Positions 14,281 through 23,349 of a stretch of 64,000 bases of DNA are shown piece by piece. Made by a program: the position numbers and the translations under genes. The DNA comes from Tolypothrix campylonemoides VB511288. GTDB lineage: Bacteria > Cyanobacteriota > Cyanobacteriia > Cyanobacteriales > Nostocaceae. The stretch's first letter is position 1, and each line of letters opens with the position of its first letter. The stretch spans positions 169,106 through 233,105 of the forward strand of contig JXCB02000044.1 of assembly GCA_000828075.3 (NCBI GenBank). The letters are read 5' to 3'. The notes under the pieces were generated by a model. The model ran no database searches and was not told the origin of the DNA. It saw only the letters and a list, made by a program, of their open reading frames with translations.

Positions 14281-14761
14281 TGATCTCGTCCACATACGTT
14301 CCGTTCAACTTGGCGTGTTTTTGCGCTGTCCCAACAATGTGAAAGCCACGTCGGAGGTAGCTGGCTAACGCCGCTTCGTTATCAGCGCGAACGTATGTGA
14401 ATATTTTTTCGTATCCCTTACGGCGAGCAGCTTCAAATGTGGCATCGAACAGACACGTACCAATGCCTTGTCGTCGGTATGAGAGATCCACATATGTTCC
14501 GATGACTCCCACGTGGTCAAATGCATGTGTGTAGGTCGCAAATGGTTCCATACTTTGAAAACCAACAACTTTCTGATCTGCACGACATACAGCAACATGG
14601 AACACCCCACGCTGAGGAAAGTTCAAAATGTACTCCCGTTCCGCCTCGACTGTCAACGGTGTGTCAACCGCAGTATACAAACCAGTTGCGATGATGGGGT
14701 TGAAAATACCGACAATCGCCGCAGCATCATTCGGTCGTGCTTCTCGAATCAGCAGATCCAT
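14261..14761 (-). CDS. GNAT N-acetyltransferase, phosphinothricin/L-amino-acid type
   Basis: About 166 residues from ATG 14761 (MDLLIREARPNDAAAIVGIF); the longer frame to 14827 overlaps the upstream gene and adds no recognisable sequence. NPIIATGLYTAVDTPLTVEA, HVGVIGTYVDLSYRRQGIGT (motif A R-x-x-G-I-G) and YVRADNEAALASYLRRGFHI are characteristic of the PAT/MddA group that acetylates methionine-sulfone-like or phosphinothricin-like amino acids. The exact substrate is inference. It overlaps the patatin-like gene tail to tail. Confidence 0.82.
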   Translation of the reverse strand: MDLLIREARPNDAAAIVGIFNPIIATGLYTAVDTPLTVEAEREYILNFPQRGVFHVAVCRADQKVVGFQSMEPFATYTHAFDHVGVIGTYVDLSYRRQGIGTCLFDATFEAARRKGYEKIFTYVRADNEAALASYLRRGFHIVGTAQKHAKLNGTYVDEIIIEKFL

Positions 14762-14777
14762 GGACAGTCCAGAAATT

Positions 14778-15014
14778 TCATGAAGCGATTTTGTGGATAC
14801 TTTTAACTTGACTGAGTCGAGCAGCAAAAAGCAAAGCAGCTAAAATATCTTCTCGCTCCAGATCGTCGTAATCCTCCAGAATTTCCTCGATGATCATGCC
14901 AGCACTAAGCAGTTCGAGTATCAATTCAACTGGATAACGAAGTCCTCTAATACAGGGTTTACCATGACACAGGTCGGGATTGTGGGTGATGCGTTTTAAC
15001 AGGTCAGTTTCCAT
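14778..15014 (-). CDS. DUF433 family antitoxin-like protein, without a partner
   Basis: 78 residues from ATG 15014 (METDLLKRITHNPDLCHGKP). CHGKPCIRGLRYPVELILEL and DYDDLEREDILAALLFAARL are the DUF433 hallmark, a short helix-turn-helix-like protein often encoded just before a PIN-like DUF5615 toxin. Here the next gene is an acetyltransferase, so the toxin is absent. A GTG at 15065 could extend the start but lacks a ribosome site. Role unknown. Confidence 0.75.
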   Translation of the reverse strand: METDLLKRITHNPDLCHGKPCIRGLRYPVELILELLSAGMIIEEILEDYDDLEREDILAALLFAARLSQVKSIHKIAS

Positions 15015-15093
15015 GCTGTTTTTAGCTTTGATGAGCCGCACAGTATCATAGTAGATATTGTACACACCCAGCCAATTGTCATTTGAGTGAAGT

Positions 15094-16443
15094 ATGGAAA
15101 AACAAACAATTCATGTTATCGGAGGTGGACTCGCTGGGACAGAAGCAGCATGGCAAATAGCACAGGCTGGAGTGTCGGTTATTCTTTGGGAAATGCGCCC
15201 AAATCGCTTCAGTGGTGCCCATCATACGGAACATTTGGCGGAATTGGTGTGTAGTAATTCTTTTGGCGCAATGGCAAGCGATCGCGCTGCTGGTCTGTTG
15301 CATGAAGAATTGCGTCAACTCGGTTCTGTTGTGATCTCAAAAGCTGATGAACACGCAGTTCCTGCTGGCGGGGCGCTAGCAGTAGATAGAGGACGATTTA
15401 GCCAGGACTTGACCGAAACCTTATCTCGCCATCCTCTTATTGAACTGCGCCGGGAAGAACTACGTGTTATTCCTGAGGGAATTGTCGTTTTAGCAACTGG
15501 TCCTTTAACCAGCCCGGAATTGGCGGAAGATTTACGCGGCTTTACCGGGATGGAATACCTCAGCTTTTTCGATGCCGCAAGCCCAATCATCGTAGGAGAA
15601 TCAATTAACCACGACATTGCCTTTATGGCATCGCGCTACGACAAAGGCGAAGCTGCTTATCTCAACTGCCCGATGAATAAAGAGCAGTATTTGCAGTTTT
15701 GGCAAGAACTACGTACAGCCGAACAAGTGGAATTGAAAGATTTTGAACGGGAAAACGCGAAATTTTTTGAAGCCTGTTTGCCAATAGAAGAACTCGCACG
15801 GCGCGGGGAAGACACAATGCGCTACGGTCCCCTCAAACCAGTCGGGTTGAACCCCCCCTCTATCCCCCCCGCAAGCGGGGGGGACGAAAGGGGGGGGAGA
15901 GAACGCCCCTACGCCGTGATACAGTTGCGGCAAGAAGACAAAGCAGGTCAACTTTGGAACATGGTAGGATTCCAAACAAATCTGCGTTGGGGCGAGCAAA
16001 AGCGAGTCTTCCAGATGATTCCTGGTTTGGAAAATGCGGAATTTGTGCGGCTGGGGGTGATGCACCGCAACACGTTCATCAATGCGCCTCAGCTTATGTT
16101 ACCTAGTTTGCAATTTAAGGAGCGTCCGACGTTGCTTGGTGCTGGACAGTTGATTGGCACTGAAGGCTATACCGCAGCCGCCGCAGGGGGTTGGTTAGCG
16201 GGAACGAATGCAGCAAGGCTGGCTTTGGGGAAAGAAGCCTTGACCATTTCAAATACAACGATGATGGGGGCGCTGTTTGAGTTTATCAGTTCGGCTTCGC
16301 CCAAGCATTTCCAGCCAATGCCTCCTAACTTTGGGATTTTCCCAGAACTGGGTGAGAAAATCAAAAACAAACAGGAGCGTTACGGACGTTATCGCGATCG
16401 CGCTTTAGCTGAGATCAGGGAATTCGTAACTCGTAATTTCTAA
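15094..16443 (+). CDS. trmFO: tRNA (m5U54) methyltransferase TrmFO
   Basis: 449 residues. It starts with the FAD-binding motif [20 protein letters not shown], followed by [19 protein letters not shown], and later [20 protein letters not shown] and [12 protein letters not shown], all diagnostic of TrmFO. It methylates U54 in the tRNA T-loop using methylenetetrahydrofolate and FADH2. Residues about 253-269 are encoded by a GC-rich palindromic repeat that replaces the short linker normally seen before RPYAVVQLRQED. The frame stays open, so the protein is probably functional with an enlarged surface loop. Confidence 0.95.
   Translation: MEKQTIHVIGGGLAGTEAAWQIAQAGVSVILWEMRPNRFSGAHHTEHLAELVCSNSFGAMASDRAAGLLHEELRQLGSVVISKADEHAVPAGGALAVDRGRFSQDLTETLSRHPLIELRREELRVIPEGIVVLATGPLTSPELAEDLRGFTGMEYLSFFDAASPIIVGESINHDIAFMASRYDKGEAAYLNCPMNKEQYLQFWQELRTAEQVELKDFERENAKFFEACLPIEELARRGEDTMRYGPLKPVGLNPPSIPPASGGDERGGRERPYAVIQLRQEDKAGQLWNMVGFQTNLRWGEQKRVFQMIPGLENAEFVRLGVMHRNTFINAPQLMLPSLQFKERPTLLGAGQLIGTEGYTAAAAGGWLAGTNAARLALGKEALTISNTTMMGALFEFISSASPKHFQPMPPNFGIFPELGEKIKNKQERYGRYRDRALAEIREFVTRNF
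15852..15898. repeat. GC-rich palindromic repeat in frame in trmFO
   Basis: Runs of seven C and seven G flank GCaaGC, giving a perfect 9-bp stem at 15864-15883, with further C and G runs outside it. It is translated as [15 protein letters not shown]. Base composition is quite unlike the surrounding gene. Confidence 0.8.
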
Positions 16444-16502
16444 CTCGTAATACAAAGAGAATAATTACGAATTACGAATTACAATTACGAATTACGAATT
16501 AT
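16436..16502. repeat. AATTACG-type heptamer repeats
   Basis: Short direct repeats of AATTACG and its complement CGTAATT fill the gap after trmFO and reach the stop codon of the next gene. Such heptamer repeats are common in heterocystous cyanobacteria. They can pair with each other, so they might act as a weak transcription barrier between the convergent genes. Confidence 0.7.
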
Positions 16503-16819
16503 TTTGATGCTTTGCGTTGGTCTTGAATTGTCTCGTCTTTAGTCGTTGCGATTCCATGTACACCGATCGCAGCGATCGTTGCACCTATGAAGCCCCAAGT
16601 CCCGTTAGCAAATGCATTCATGCGATGACTCAGACTACGATGATACGCAAGATCCAACTGTCTATTATTCACTCGCGTATCCCTGGTTAACTTGTCCACA
16701 TACCTTTCGGTTCTTCCTAGCGCTTCGTAGTCAGTGTTGAACGAGTAAAGCGATGACCCCGCCACCAACAAACCAGGAATAACTAAGGCAATAAAGAGAA
16801 TGACTCTGCCTATGCTCAT
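16499..16819 (-). CDS. small hypothetical membrane protein
   Basis: 106 residues. An N-terminal hydrophobic helix (VILFIALVIPGLLVAGSSLY) is followed by a polar stretch rich in Arg/Asp (YVDKLTRDTRVNNRQLDLAY), a second weaker hydrophobic segment (WGFIGATIAAIGVHGI) and a charged tail. I do not recognise the family. An ATG start and convergence on trmFO are consistent with a real gene. Probable location: plasma or thylakoid membrane. Confidence 0.6.
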   Translation of the reverse strand: MSIGRVILFIALVIPGLLVAGSSLYSFNTDYEALGRTERYVDKLTRDTRVNNRQLDLAYHRSLSHRMNAFANGTWGFIGATIAAIGVHGIATTKDETIQDQRKASK

Positions 16820-16996
16820 ACAACCTCGTTAGGCAATATATTTGAGTTAATGCTGACATAGCGGGAATTTGCTGAGAGTATCTGGCGAACAAATTAGAAA
16901 AATCGTCCCTATCAGAGGTTCAGGCATATTTTGGGAATAATACTCATGATGTTTGCAACGATACCTTGTACGACTTATAAGCATCACTAGCGAACC

Positions 16997-17680
16997 CTAC
17001 GGTCCTTGAACAGGAATATCAGCAACCCTAATCTTGGGCAAATTGCTGTAACTTTGGTCGCTACCAGACATATTATTCGTCGCTAAGGAAAATGACGTGG
17101 CTGATGGAGACATTCTTCCCGAAAAAACAAATTCCCCCTTGAGAGTCGTCCCAGGTTGAATTTCAATTTCAGAGTTGTCTGGTGGTGCTACCAAGTTGTA
17201 CTGATTACCCAGGTTATCTATCAGTACCATGTCCTTACTATTGTTCAACTTGATCGGGTCTTTATGACCATTCGTCACTGCAAGGTTGACCTTAGTACTA
17301 TCCTCAGCAAAGGATATACCAGTTAAACGTGCCACAGTGCCATTAGCGTGATTGACTTGGAGGTTGAGAGTTTGAGGTGGTGGTAGTAATGGTGCAGTAT
17401 CTGTAGAGGTCGTTTGGGTATCGGTCGTTTGGGTATCAATAGTTTCGAGTGGTGATGCAGTAGGTGTCGCTGCTGTGTTTGCTGGAGGTGAATTTGTGGC
17501 AGCATTAGGATTGATTTGTTCCAATAGAAGCTGTTGCAATCGTGGGGTTTTGATCAATAGCCAAATACCAGCACCTAATACTAATAGTAAAGTAAACAGA
17601 ATTCCTAGCAGAAAGCCACGAAAGCCATTATTGCCACGACGGTTGGTTTTAGGTTCTTGTTGAAAGCGGTTTTCCGTCAT
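16997..17680 (-). CDS. membrane-anchored extracytoplasmic protein, DUF4352-like domain
   Basis: 227 residues from ATG 17680 (MTENRFQQEPKTNRRGNNGF); an upstream GTG-type extension to 17728 is less likely. A single transmembrane helix (FLLGILFTLLLVLGAGIWLL) follows a basic start, then a Thr/Pro/Asn-rich linker of about 50 residues containing TDTQTT repeats. The C-terminal beta domain (VARLTGISFAEDSTKVNLAV ... PGTTLKGEFVFSGRM) resembles immunoglobulin-like DUF4352 folds. Likely exposed outside the plasma membrane; function unknown. Confidence 0.65.
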   Translation of the reverse strand: MTENRFQQEPKTNRRGNNGFRGFLLGILFTLLLVLGAGIWLLIKTPRLQQLLLEQINPNAATNSPPANTAATPTASPLETIDTQTTDTQTTSTDTAPLLPPPQTLNLQVNHANGTVARLTGISFAEDSTKVNLAVTNGHKDPIKLNNSKDMVLIDNLGNQYNLVAPPDNSEIEIQPGTTLKGEFVFSGRMSPSATSFSLATNNMSGSDQSYSNLPKIRVADIPVQGP

Positions 17681-17954
17681 TTGAATTAAAATTGCTACTT
17701 TACACAACAAAGAATATCTGTTTTGCACCCACCTTTGGATCTATCTTACTAATGATTAGAAATTTTTATGCATAAATAGTTCTATGAAATATCTCTTTAT
17801 CTATAACATCTGTAACGGTACAAGATAGGCAGTTGCGCCCAAGCACCAAATTAACTAGATTTGGGATGAGGTTTTTAGGCAATGGTAGTCCAAAAGGCAA
17901 ATCAAGGTTATAATATTATTTATTGCCGTGGCATTTCGGTGTTTGCGGTTTTAA

Positions 17955-18027
17955 GGGCGCGTAGCTCAGTGGATAGAGCAACAGATTCCGGTTCTGTTGG
18001 TCGGGGGTTCAAATCCCTCCGCGCTCG
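17955..18027 (+). tRNA. tRNA-Arg (anticodon CCG)
   Basis: A 73-nt cloverleaf. The acceptor GGGCGCG pairs with CGCGCTC (one G-U), D-arm TAGCTCAGTGGATAGAGCA, anticodon stem ACAGA/TCTGT with loop TTCCGGT, and T-arm GGGGGTTCAAATCCCTC. The anticodon CCG reads CGG arginine codons. Discriminator G; the CCA tail is not encoded. Confidence 0.95.
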
Positions 18028-19037
18028 TCTTGTGTCGATTGCCAAATTATTTGACCGCCTTGACACATTGATGTAAATGTAATTGACTGTCGCGATCGCC
18101 ACAAGCGTACTGCGCTGAGTCGTAAAGGGACACGCTACGCATTGGTGGAGCTTGTAGTCGTATAGAACCGCCGTGGTTGACCAATAAAACGTCGGTCATT
18201 TTTGAGCGCTCCACACGTTTGTTTAATTTCAAAAATCGGTACAAGCAACTCAAGGACAACAGTCTGCAATTCCTGTAAACTTGACACCAAAAACATATGT
18301 ATGAAGACTTTCAGAATTTTCCAGAGAAGCTAAAGCTTCTTTTTCTGTAGTCTCCGTGTAATTTCTGAGGTCTATATTACATTTATGAATTAAATTTGAT
18401 ATGAATTTTAGTAATTAAATATACTATTATTTTGCTAAAATTTCACATTAATTCAGTTAATAGTAGGACTTTGGTTATGTATAGCAGTTTAAAACAAGTA
18501 ATCATTGTTTAAAATTTACTTTTACTCCTCTGTACAAACCAGCACAATTTACGTAAATATATTATACTGAGGAAAAATGGACAAGGTCGCATCTCAGTTC
18601 ATAGGCAACGCTTATTTACTTATCAACGCTCAAGACGACATCTACCGTGCAGATGCTTGGTTAATCCTATAAGAACCACGAAACTGCTTTATTTCATCTC
18701 TAATATTTTTAAATGCATTTCTCTGCAACGACGAATATGCATTGTTTTGTAGTGAAAAATTCCCTATTAACAAGTTAACAATTACTACTTTTCTATACAA
18801 AATCAGGCTAGAGATTGACGGTTTATTAGTGATTTATTATTGCCCGGTTAACTGATGGCATCATAACTGTTTAGCCGACTTCTTGATTTCTCTAAGCGCA
18901 GCAGATTTATATCTGGCTAGTGCCGAGTTGTCATGCTTTCAATTTTTAAGAACTGCTACGAGGTTTAAGCTTCGGGGTCAAAGTTATGCTGCGCAGTTGT
19001 TAAGAAAAACACACTTCTGGAATAGCATCTGTAATAT
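18028..19037. other. 1-kb gene-free leader before the methyltransferase operon
   Basis: No convincing gene is seen on either strand. The first 150 bp hold HIP1-type and CGCTACGC repeats. The rest is A/T-rich with frequent stops, and runs up to the ATG at 19038. It is long enough to hold the promoter and a regulatory leader of the operon, but I could not pick a reliable -10/-35 or operator. Confidence 0.5.
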
Positions 19038-22034
19038 ATGATCGCATTAGAACTACAACAGTCAATCTTAAATTCACTCCAAAATTTGAAAAGTCTTGAT
19101 GTACTTAAAAGATTATTTTGGAGCCAATTGAATTACGAACGAGTAAATCAAGAACTTTCTCATCGGAAATTGACTGATGCAGTTGCTTATGAAGTTAAAA
19201 GCTCCCCCTTGTTATTAGCTTCAGGCGGAGCTAACAATGCTTTCCATATTATTTATACTTGTTTGAAATCAGAAGAATTATCAAGGCAAGGGGAAAGAAA
19301 TGTTGTCAATCATCTTCTAAAAAACCACCCGTATGCTTTATTCGTCTTTTCCAATAAATCACAATCGCGGTGGCACTTTCTTAATGTTAAGTATGAGAAC
19401 TCGCCCGAAAAAAGAAAGTTATTTCGCCGCATTACCGTTGGAGAAGGCGAACAATTACGCACAGCGACAGAAAGGATAAGTCTGTTGGATTTGGAGCAAA
19501 TAAGCCCAAATGCATCACCCTTAGATATTCAAACACGCCACGACGAAGCATTTGACGTTGAAGCTGTCACTCAAGAATTCTTCCGAGAGTATCGTAAAAC
19601 TTTTGAAAAAGTTGAAGGACTCATTCAAGGGATTGAAGGTGATGAAAGTAAGCGGTTATTTACCCAAAAGTTGTTTAACCGTTTGATGTTCATTGTTTTT
19701 ATCCAAAAAAAAGGATGGCTGAAGTTCCAACAAAGAACTGATTATATATCAGCTTTGTGGGAAGCTTACCAGGATGACGATGGCATATCCAACAAAAATT
19801 TTTATAGAGATAGGCTTGCCCATTTATTCTTTCGAGGACTAAATAATCCTCAAGAACAGGACATCATAGGAATTAATAATGGTGGTTTTCTCAAAGAACT
19901 CATTGGTACTGTTCCTTACCTAAATGGCGGTCTTTTTGAAGAGGGCGAAGATGATAAAAATCCTAAAATTATTATCCCAGATGATTGTATAGATAGTATT
20001 CTTCATGACCTATTTCAACGCTTCGCTTTCACGGTTACAGAAAGCACACCCTTAGATGTAGAGGTAGCAGTAGATCCAGAAATGTTGGGAAAGGTGTTCG
20101 AGGAATTAGTCACAGGAAGACATGAATCTGGAAGTTACTATACTCCCAAGCCAATTGTTTCTTTTATGTGTCGTGAGGCGCTAAAGGGATATTTAAAAAC
20201 TCAAGTTGCAACCGAGTCACATAATGCAGTAGCACAATTTGTTGATGAACATAATCCAGATAATCTGGTTAATCCAGAAGCAACATTAGCAGCATTACGT
20301 AAAGTTAGGTGCTGCGATTTGGCTACTGGAAGTGGAGCTTATTTATTAGGAATGCTCCATGAATTGCTAGATTTACGTCAATGTTTATTTGCAACTAAAG
20401 GTTTAGATTCAAATACCGTTTATCAACGCAAGTTAGAGATTATTGAAAATAATATTTACGGTATTGATAAAGATGTATTTGCGGTAAATATTGCACGGTT
20501 AAGATTATGGCTATCGCTTGCTGTTGAGTACCAAGGCGAGAAGCCGAATCCATTACCAAACCTGAAATATAAAATTGAAGTGGGAGATAGTCTCACGGCT
20601 CCTAGTCCTACAACTACAGGAGTGATTAGGCATGAATTAATCAGCCAATACAGCCAAAAAAAAGCTGAATATATGCGAACCCATGAAGGCGGTAAAAAGC
20701 AGAATTTAGAACGGGAGATTAATGAGTTAAAAACTCAGATTCGGTTAATAACTAATGGAAGCACAAAAGCACCAGAAGGTTTTGATTGGGCAGTAGAGTT
20801 TGCTGAAGTTTTTGCTGATGGAGGGTTTGATATTCAGGTAGCAAATCCGCCTTATGTGAGGCAGGAATTAATTAAAGATTTAAAGCCGAGACTACAAAAG
20901 GTTTATCCAAGTACTTATAATGGAACATCTGATTTATATTGTTTCTTTTATGCTCGTGCTTTGCAGTTGTTGAAACCAGGTGGAATGTTAGCCTTTATTT
21001 CTTCTAATAAGTGGTTTTATACTAAGTACGGGGAAAAATTGCGAAAGCATATTGCAGAAAATTGTCATATTAATAGCATTACAGATTTTGGTGAATTACC
21101 AGTTTTTAAAAGCGCTGCTGTTTTAACAATGGTCTTTATGGCACAAATGGGTAAAGCAGTCCAAGAATCAACTATTTTTACACAGGTAGAGACTCTAAAT
21201 CCACCTTATCCAAATGTACTTGAGATTATTCAAGCAAAAGGTAAAATTTTACCTAATACTGCGCTAAAAAGTGTTAATTGGAGGTTAACTGACAGCACTT
21301 CTGCAAATAGGCTAGCAAAGATGGAATCAGCAGGTGTTATTTTAAGTGATTATATTGATAATCGGATTTTTTATGGTATTAAAACAGGCTTTAATAAAGC
21401 TTTTGTGATTGACAACATTAAAAGAGCAGAGTTAATTGCTCAAGATCCGAAGAGTGTAGAGCTTATTAAGGCGCTAGTTGTAGGTAAAGATATTCGGAAG
21501 TGGTTGATAAAATCTCAGCAAAAATGGTTAATTGTTACAAAAAATGGAGTTGATATTAATAAATATCCAGCTATTTTTAATCATTTAAATCAATGGAAAA
21601 ATGAGCTAGAAAAGCGTAGTGATCAAGGTGAATATTGGTGGCAGCTTAGGGCTTGTGCTTACTACGATGAATTTGATAAGCCCAAAATTATTTTTCCTGA
21701 TATTGCTCAAGAACCACGTTTCGTTTTAGATACACAAAAAGTTTATCTTAATGACACAACATTTATGATTCCTATACATGACCTTTACCTACTAGGTGTA
21801 CTTAATTCATCAAGTGTAAAAAATTTTTATTCGGAAATTAGTCCGACCATTTTAGGTAAAAATTTACGTTTTAAGCGACAATATGTTGAAAAAATTCCTA
21901 TTCCTAATGCTTCAACTACCGAACGAGAAGCAATATCCAAACTAGTCCAAAAATGCCTAGACGCAAAAGGCGTTGGATGTGAAGCATGGGAGAAAGAAAT
22001 AAGCGATCGCGTCGCCGCCCTTTATGGACTGTAG
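19038..22034 (+). CDS. Eco57I-like N6-adenine DNA methyltransferase with C-terminal specificity region
   Basis: 998 residues. The N-terminal half is a helical domain with no nuclease motif that I can identify. LTGRHESGSYYTP-type sequence (VTGRHESGSYYTPKPIVSFM) precedes SAM motif I (CDLATGSGAYLLGML, near residue 428) and catalytic motif IV NPPY (near residue 604). The C-terminal 300 residues, with LGVLNSSSVKNFYSEIS and FKRQYVEKIPIP, resemble a TaqI-type target-recognition domain. It should methylate adenine at a specific site. It heads a five-gene plus-strand operon; the helicase-nuclease at 23350 is its likely restriction partner. Confidence 0.87.
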   Translation: MIALELQQSILNSLQNLKSLDVLKRLFWSQLNYERVNQELSHRKLTDAVAYEVKSSPLLLASGGANNAFHIIYTCLKSEELSRQGERNVVNHLLKNHPYALFVFSNKSQSRWHFLNVKYENSPEKRKLFRRITVGEGEQLRTATERISLLDLEQISPNASPLDIQTRHDEAFDVEAVTQEFFREYRKTFEKVEGLIQGIEGDESKRLFTQKLFNRLMFIVFIQKKGWLKFQQRTDYISALWEAYQDDDGISNKNFYRDRLAHLFFRGLNNPQEQDIIGINNGGFLKELIGTVPYLNGGLFEEGEDDKNPKIIIPDDCIDSILHDLFQRFAFTVTESTPLDVEVAVDPEMLGKVFEELVTGRHESGSYYTPKPIVSFMCREALKGYLKTQVATESHNAVAQFVDEHNPDNLVNPEATLAALRKVRCCDLATGSGAYLLGMLHELLDLRQCLFATKGLDSNTVYQRKLEIIENNIYGIDKDVFAVNIARLRLWLSLAVEYQGEKPNPLPNLKYKIEVGDSLTAPSPTTTGVIRHELISQYSQKKAEYMRTHEGGKKQNLEREINELKTQIRLITNGSTKAPEGFDWAVEFAEVFADGGFDIQVANPPYVRQELIKDLKPRLQKVYPSTYNGTSDLYCFFYARALQLLKPGGMLAFISSNKWFYTKYGEKLRKHIAENCHINSITDFGELPVFKSAAVLTMVFMAQMGKAVQESTIFTQVETLNPPYPNVLEIIQAKGKILPNTALKSVNWRLTDSTSANRLAKMESAGVILSDYIDNRIFYGIKTGFNKAFVIDNIKRAELIAQDPKSVELIKALVVGKDIRKWLIKSQQKWLIVTKNGVDINKYPAIFNHLNQWKNELEKRSDQGEYWWQLRACAYYDEFDKPKIIFPDIAQEPRFVLDTQKVYLNDTTFMIPIHDLYLLGVLNSSSVKNFYSEISPTILGKNLRFKRQYVEKIPIPNASTTEREAISKLVQKCLDAKGVGCEAWEKEISDRVAALYGL

Positions 22035-22091
22035 GACAATATAGAAGAGAACAATCTCGCCTAGAGTATTAAGAAATTTTGAGGGAAAACT

Positions 22092-22661
22092 ATGCAATCC
22101 CCTGTAAACTTTCTCACTGTTGAAGAATACCTCCAATTAGAACAAACTAACGAAATTCGCCATGAATACCTTGGCGGTCAAGTATTCGCAATGTCTGGCG
22201 GTAGCAAAGAACATAATACAATTACCCTAAATATTGCCAGCAGACTACGTTCTCATTTACGAGGTGGTTCCTGTAGCGTCTTCATGGCTGACATGAAAGT
22301 GAGAATAGAACTAGCCAATCAAAACAAAAGTGTATTCTACTATCCTGATGTCATTGTAAGCTGCGACCCTAACGACCAAGACCGTTTTTGTTTAAATTAT
22401 CCTTGTTTAATTATAGAAGTGCTATCACCCAGCACAGAAACAACAGATAGAAGAGAAAAACTTGTTAATTACCGAACTTTAGATAGCTTACGGGAATATG
22501 TATTAATTTCCCAAGATGAAATCAAAGTAGAAATTTATCGTAAAGATGAGCAAGGTAATTGGTCACTACAAATCTTGGGTAAGGGAGATGAACTAAAATT
22601 AAAATCGGTAGGGTTAACCCTTACAATGCCAGATATTTACGAAGATGTTTTAACTATTTAG
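22092..22661 (+). CDS. Uma2-family (DUF820) PD-(D/E)XK protein
   Basis: 189 residues, 57 bp after the methyltransferase. Family features: NFLTVEEYLQLEQTNEIRHE, YLGGQVFAMSGGSKEHN, the acidic strand FYYPDVIVSCDP, CLIIEVLSPSTETTDRREK and LREYVLISQDE, with GEGREKL-type K in RREKL. This is the most common Uma2 form. TTGAGGGAAAACT precedes the ATG. Its place inside a restriction-type operon is notable because most copies in cyanobacteria stand alone; a nuclease contribution is possible but unproven. Confidence 0.87.
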   Translation: MQSPVNFLTVEEYLQLEQTNEIRHEYLGGQVFAMSGGSKEHNTITLNIASRLRSHLRGGSCSVFMADMKVRIELANQNKSVFYYPDVIVSCDPNDQDRFCLNYPCLIIEVLSPSTETTDRREKLVNYRTLDSLREYVLISQDEIKVEIYRKDEQGNWSLQILGKGDELKLKSVGLTLTMPDIYEDVLTI

Positions 22662-22675
22662 GAGAGGGAAAAACG

Positions 22676-22915
22676 ATGCAATCAGCTTTACGTATCACAA
22701 CCAAAGTTTTACCGGGAAACAAAATAGAAATTGAAATCCCCGAAGCTGAAATAGGCGATAGTGTTGATGTATTTGTGATTTTACCAGAAAAAGCTGAACC
22801 AAAACGCCGTTCAGCAGTAGATATTCTTAACGAGTTACCAGGAAGACAACTTTTCAAAACCACCGAAGAAGTAGACAAGTATCTGAAAGAGGAACGGGAA
22901 TCATGGGAACGCTAA
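22676..22915 (+). CDS. antitoxin of the embedded PIN pair
   Basis: 79 residues. The N-terminal half (ALRITTKVLPGNKIEIEIPE, then GDSVDVFVIL) looks like a small AbrB/MazE-like beta module; the C-terminal half (SAVDILNELPGRQLFKTTEE, VDKYLKEERESWER) is helical and charged, as expected for a toxin-binding tail. GGAGAGGG precedes the ATG. It overlaps the PIN gene by 13 bp. I recall similar proteins paired with PIN toxins in cyanobacteria; the assignment rests mainly on that pairing. Confidence 0.7.
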   Translation: MQSALRITTKVLPGNKIEIEIPEAEIGDSVDVFVILPEKAEPKRRSAVDILNELPGRQLFKTTEEVDKYLKEERESWER

Positions 22916-23346
22916 ATATTCCCGCTTATAGTTTGGTATATGTAGATACATCAACTGTTATCTATAGCGTTGAGAAGTTTCCTGAGTATGTTCCACTGCT
23001 TGCACCTCTATGGTTAAAACTACAAGCAGGAGAAATTAAAATTGTTAGCAGTGAATTAATTTTGATGGAAACTTTGGTTCTACCTCTGCGAAATTCTAAC
23101 TCAATTTTAATTAACGCTTATGAACAGCTTTTGATTTCATCTGAAATGCAACTAATTCCTATAAGTCAATCAATACTGCGACAAGCTGCTAATCTTCGGG
23201 CTACAAGTAACCTCAAAACACCCGATGCTATTCATGCTGCAACAGCTTTATCTGTTAGTTGTAACCAATTTATTACCAACGATAAAGGCTTTCGTAATGT
23301 TCCTAGTTTACCTGTTGTTATCCTCAGTGAAGTTTTAGCATCTTGA
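22903..23346 (+). CDS. PIN-domain ribonuclease toxin (VapC-like)
   Basis: 147 residues. Acidic active-site positions: D in YVDTSTVIYSVE, E in ELILMETLV, D in KTPDAIHAATAL and D in ITNDKGF. These fit a metal-dependent RNase. Its ATG overlaps the antitoxin gene by 13 bp and its stop lies 3 bp before the helicase start, so it is fully embedded in the operon. It could be an independent addiction module, or a guard that acts if the restriction genes are lost or inhibited; the second idea is inference. Confidence 0.85.
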   Translation: MGTLNIPAYSLVYVDTSTVIYSVEKFPEYVPLLAPLWLKLQAGEIKIVSSELILMETLVLPLRNSNSILINAYEQLLISSEMQLIPISQSILRQAANLRATSNLKTPDAIHAATALSVSCNQFITNDKGFRNVPSLPVVILSEVLAS

Positions 23347-23349
23347 ACA

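Noticed and set aside
18047..18259. 70-codon minus-strand frame after tRNA-Arg
   Set aside because: Built from repeat sequence and tRNA flank, no ribosome site.
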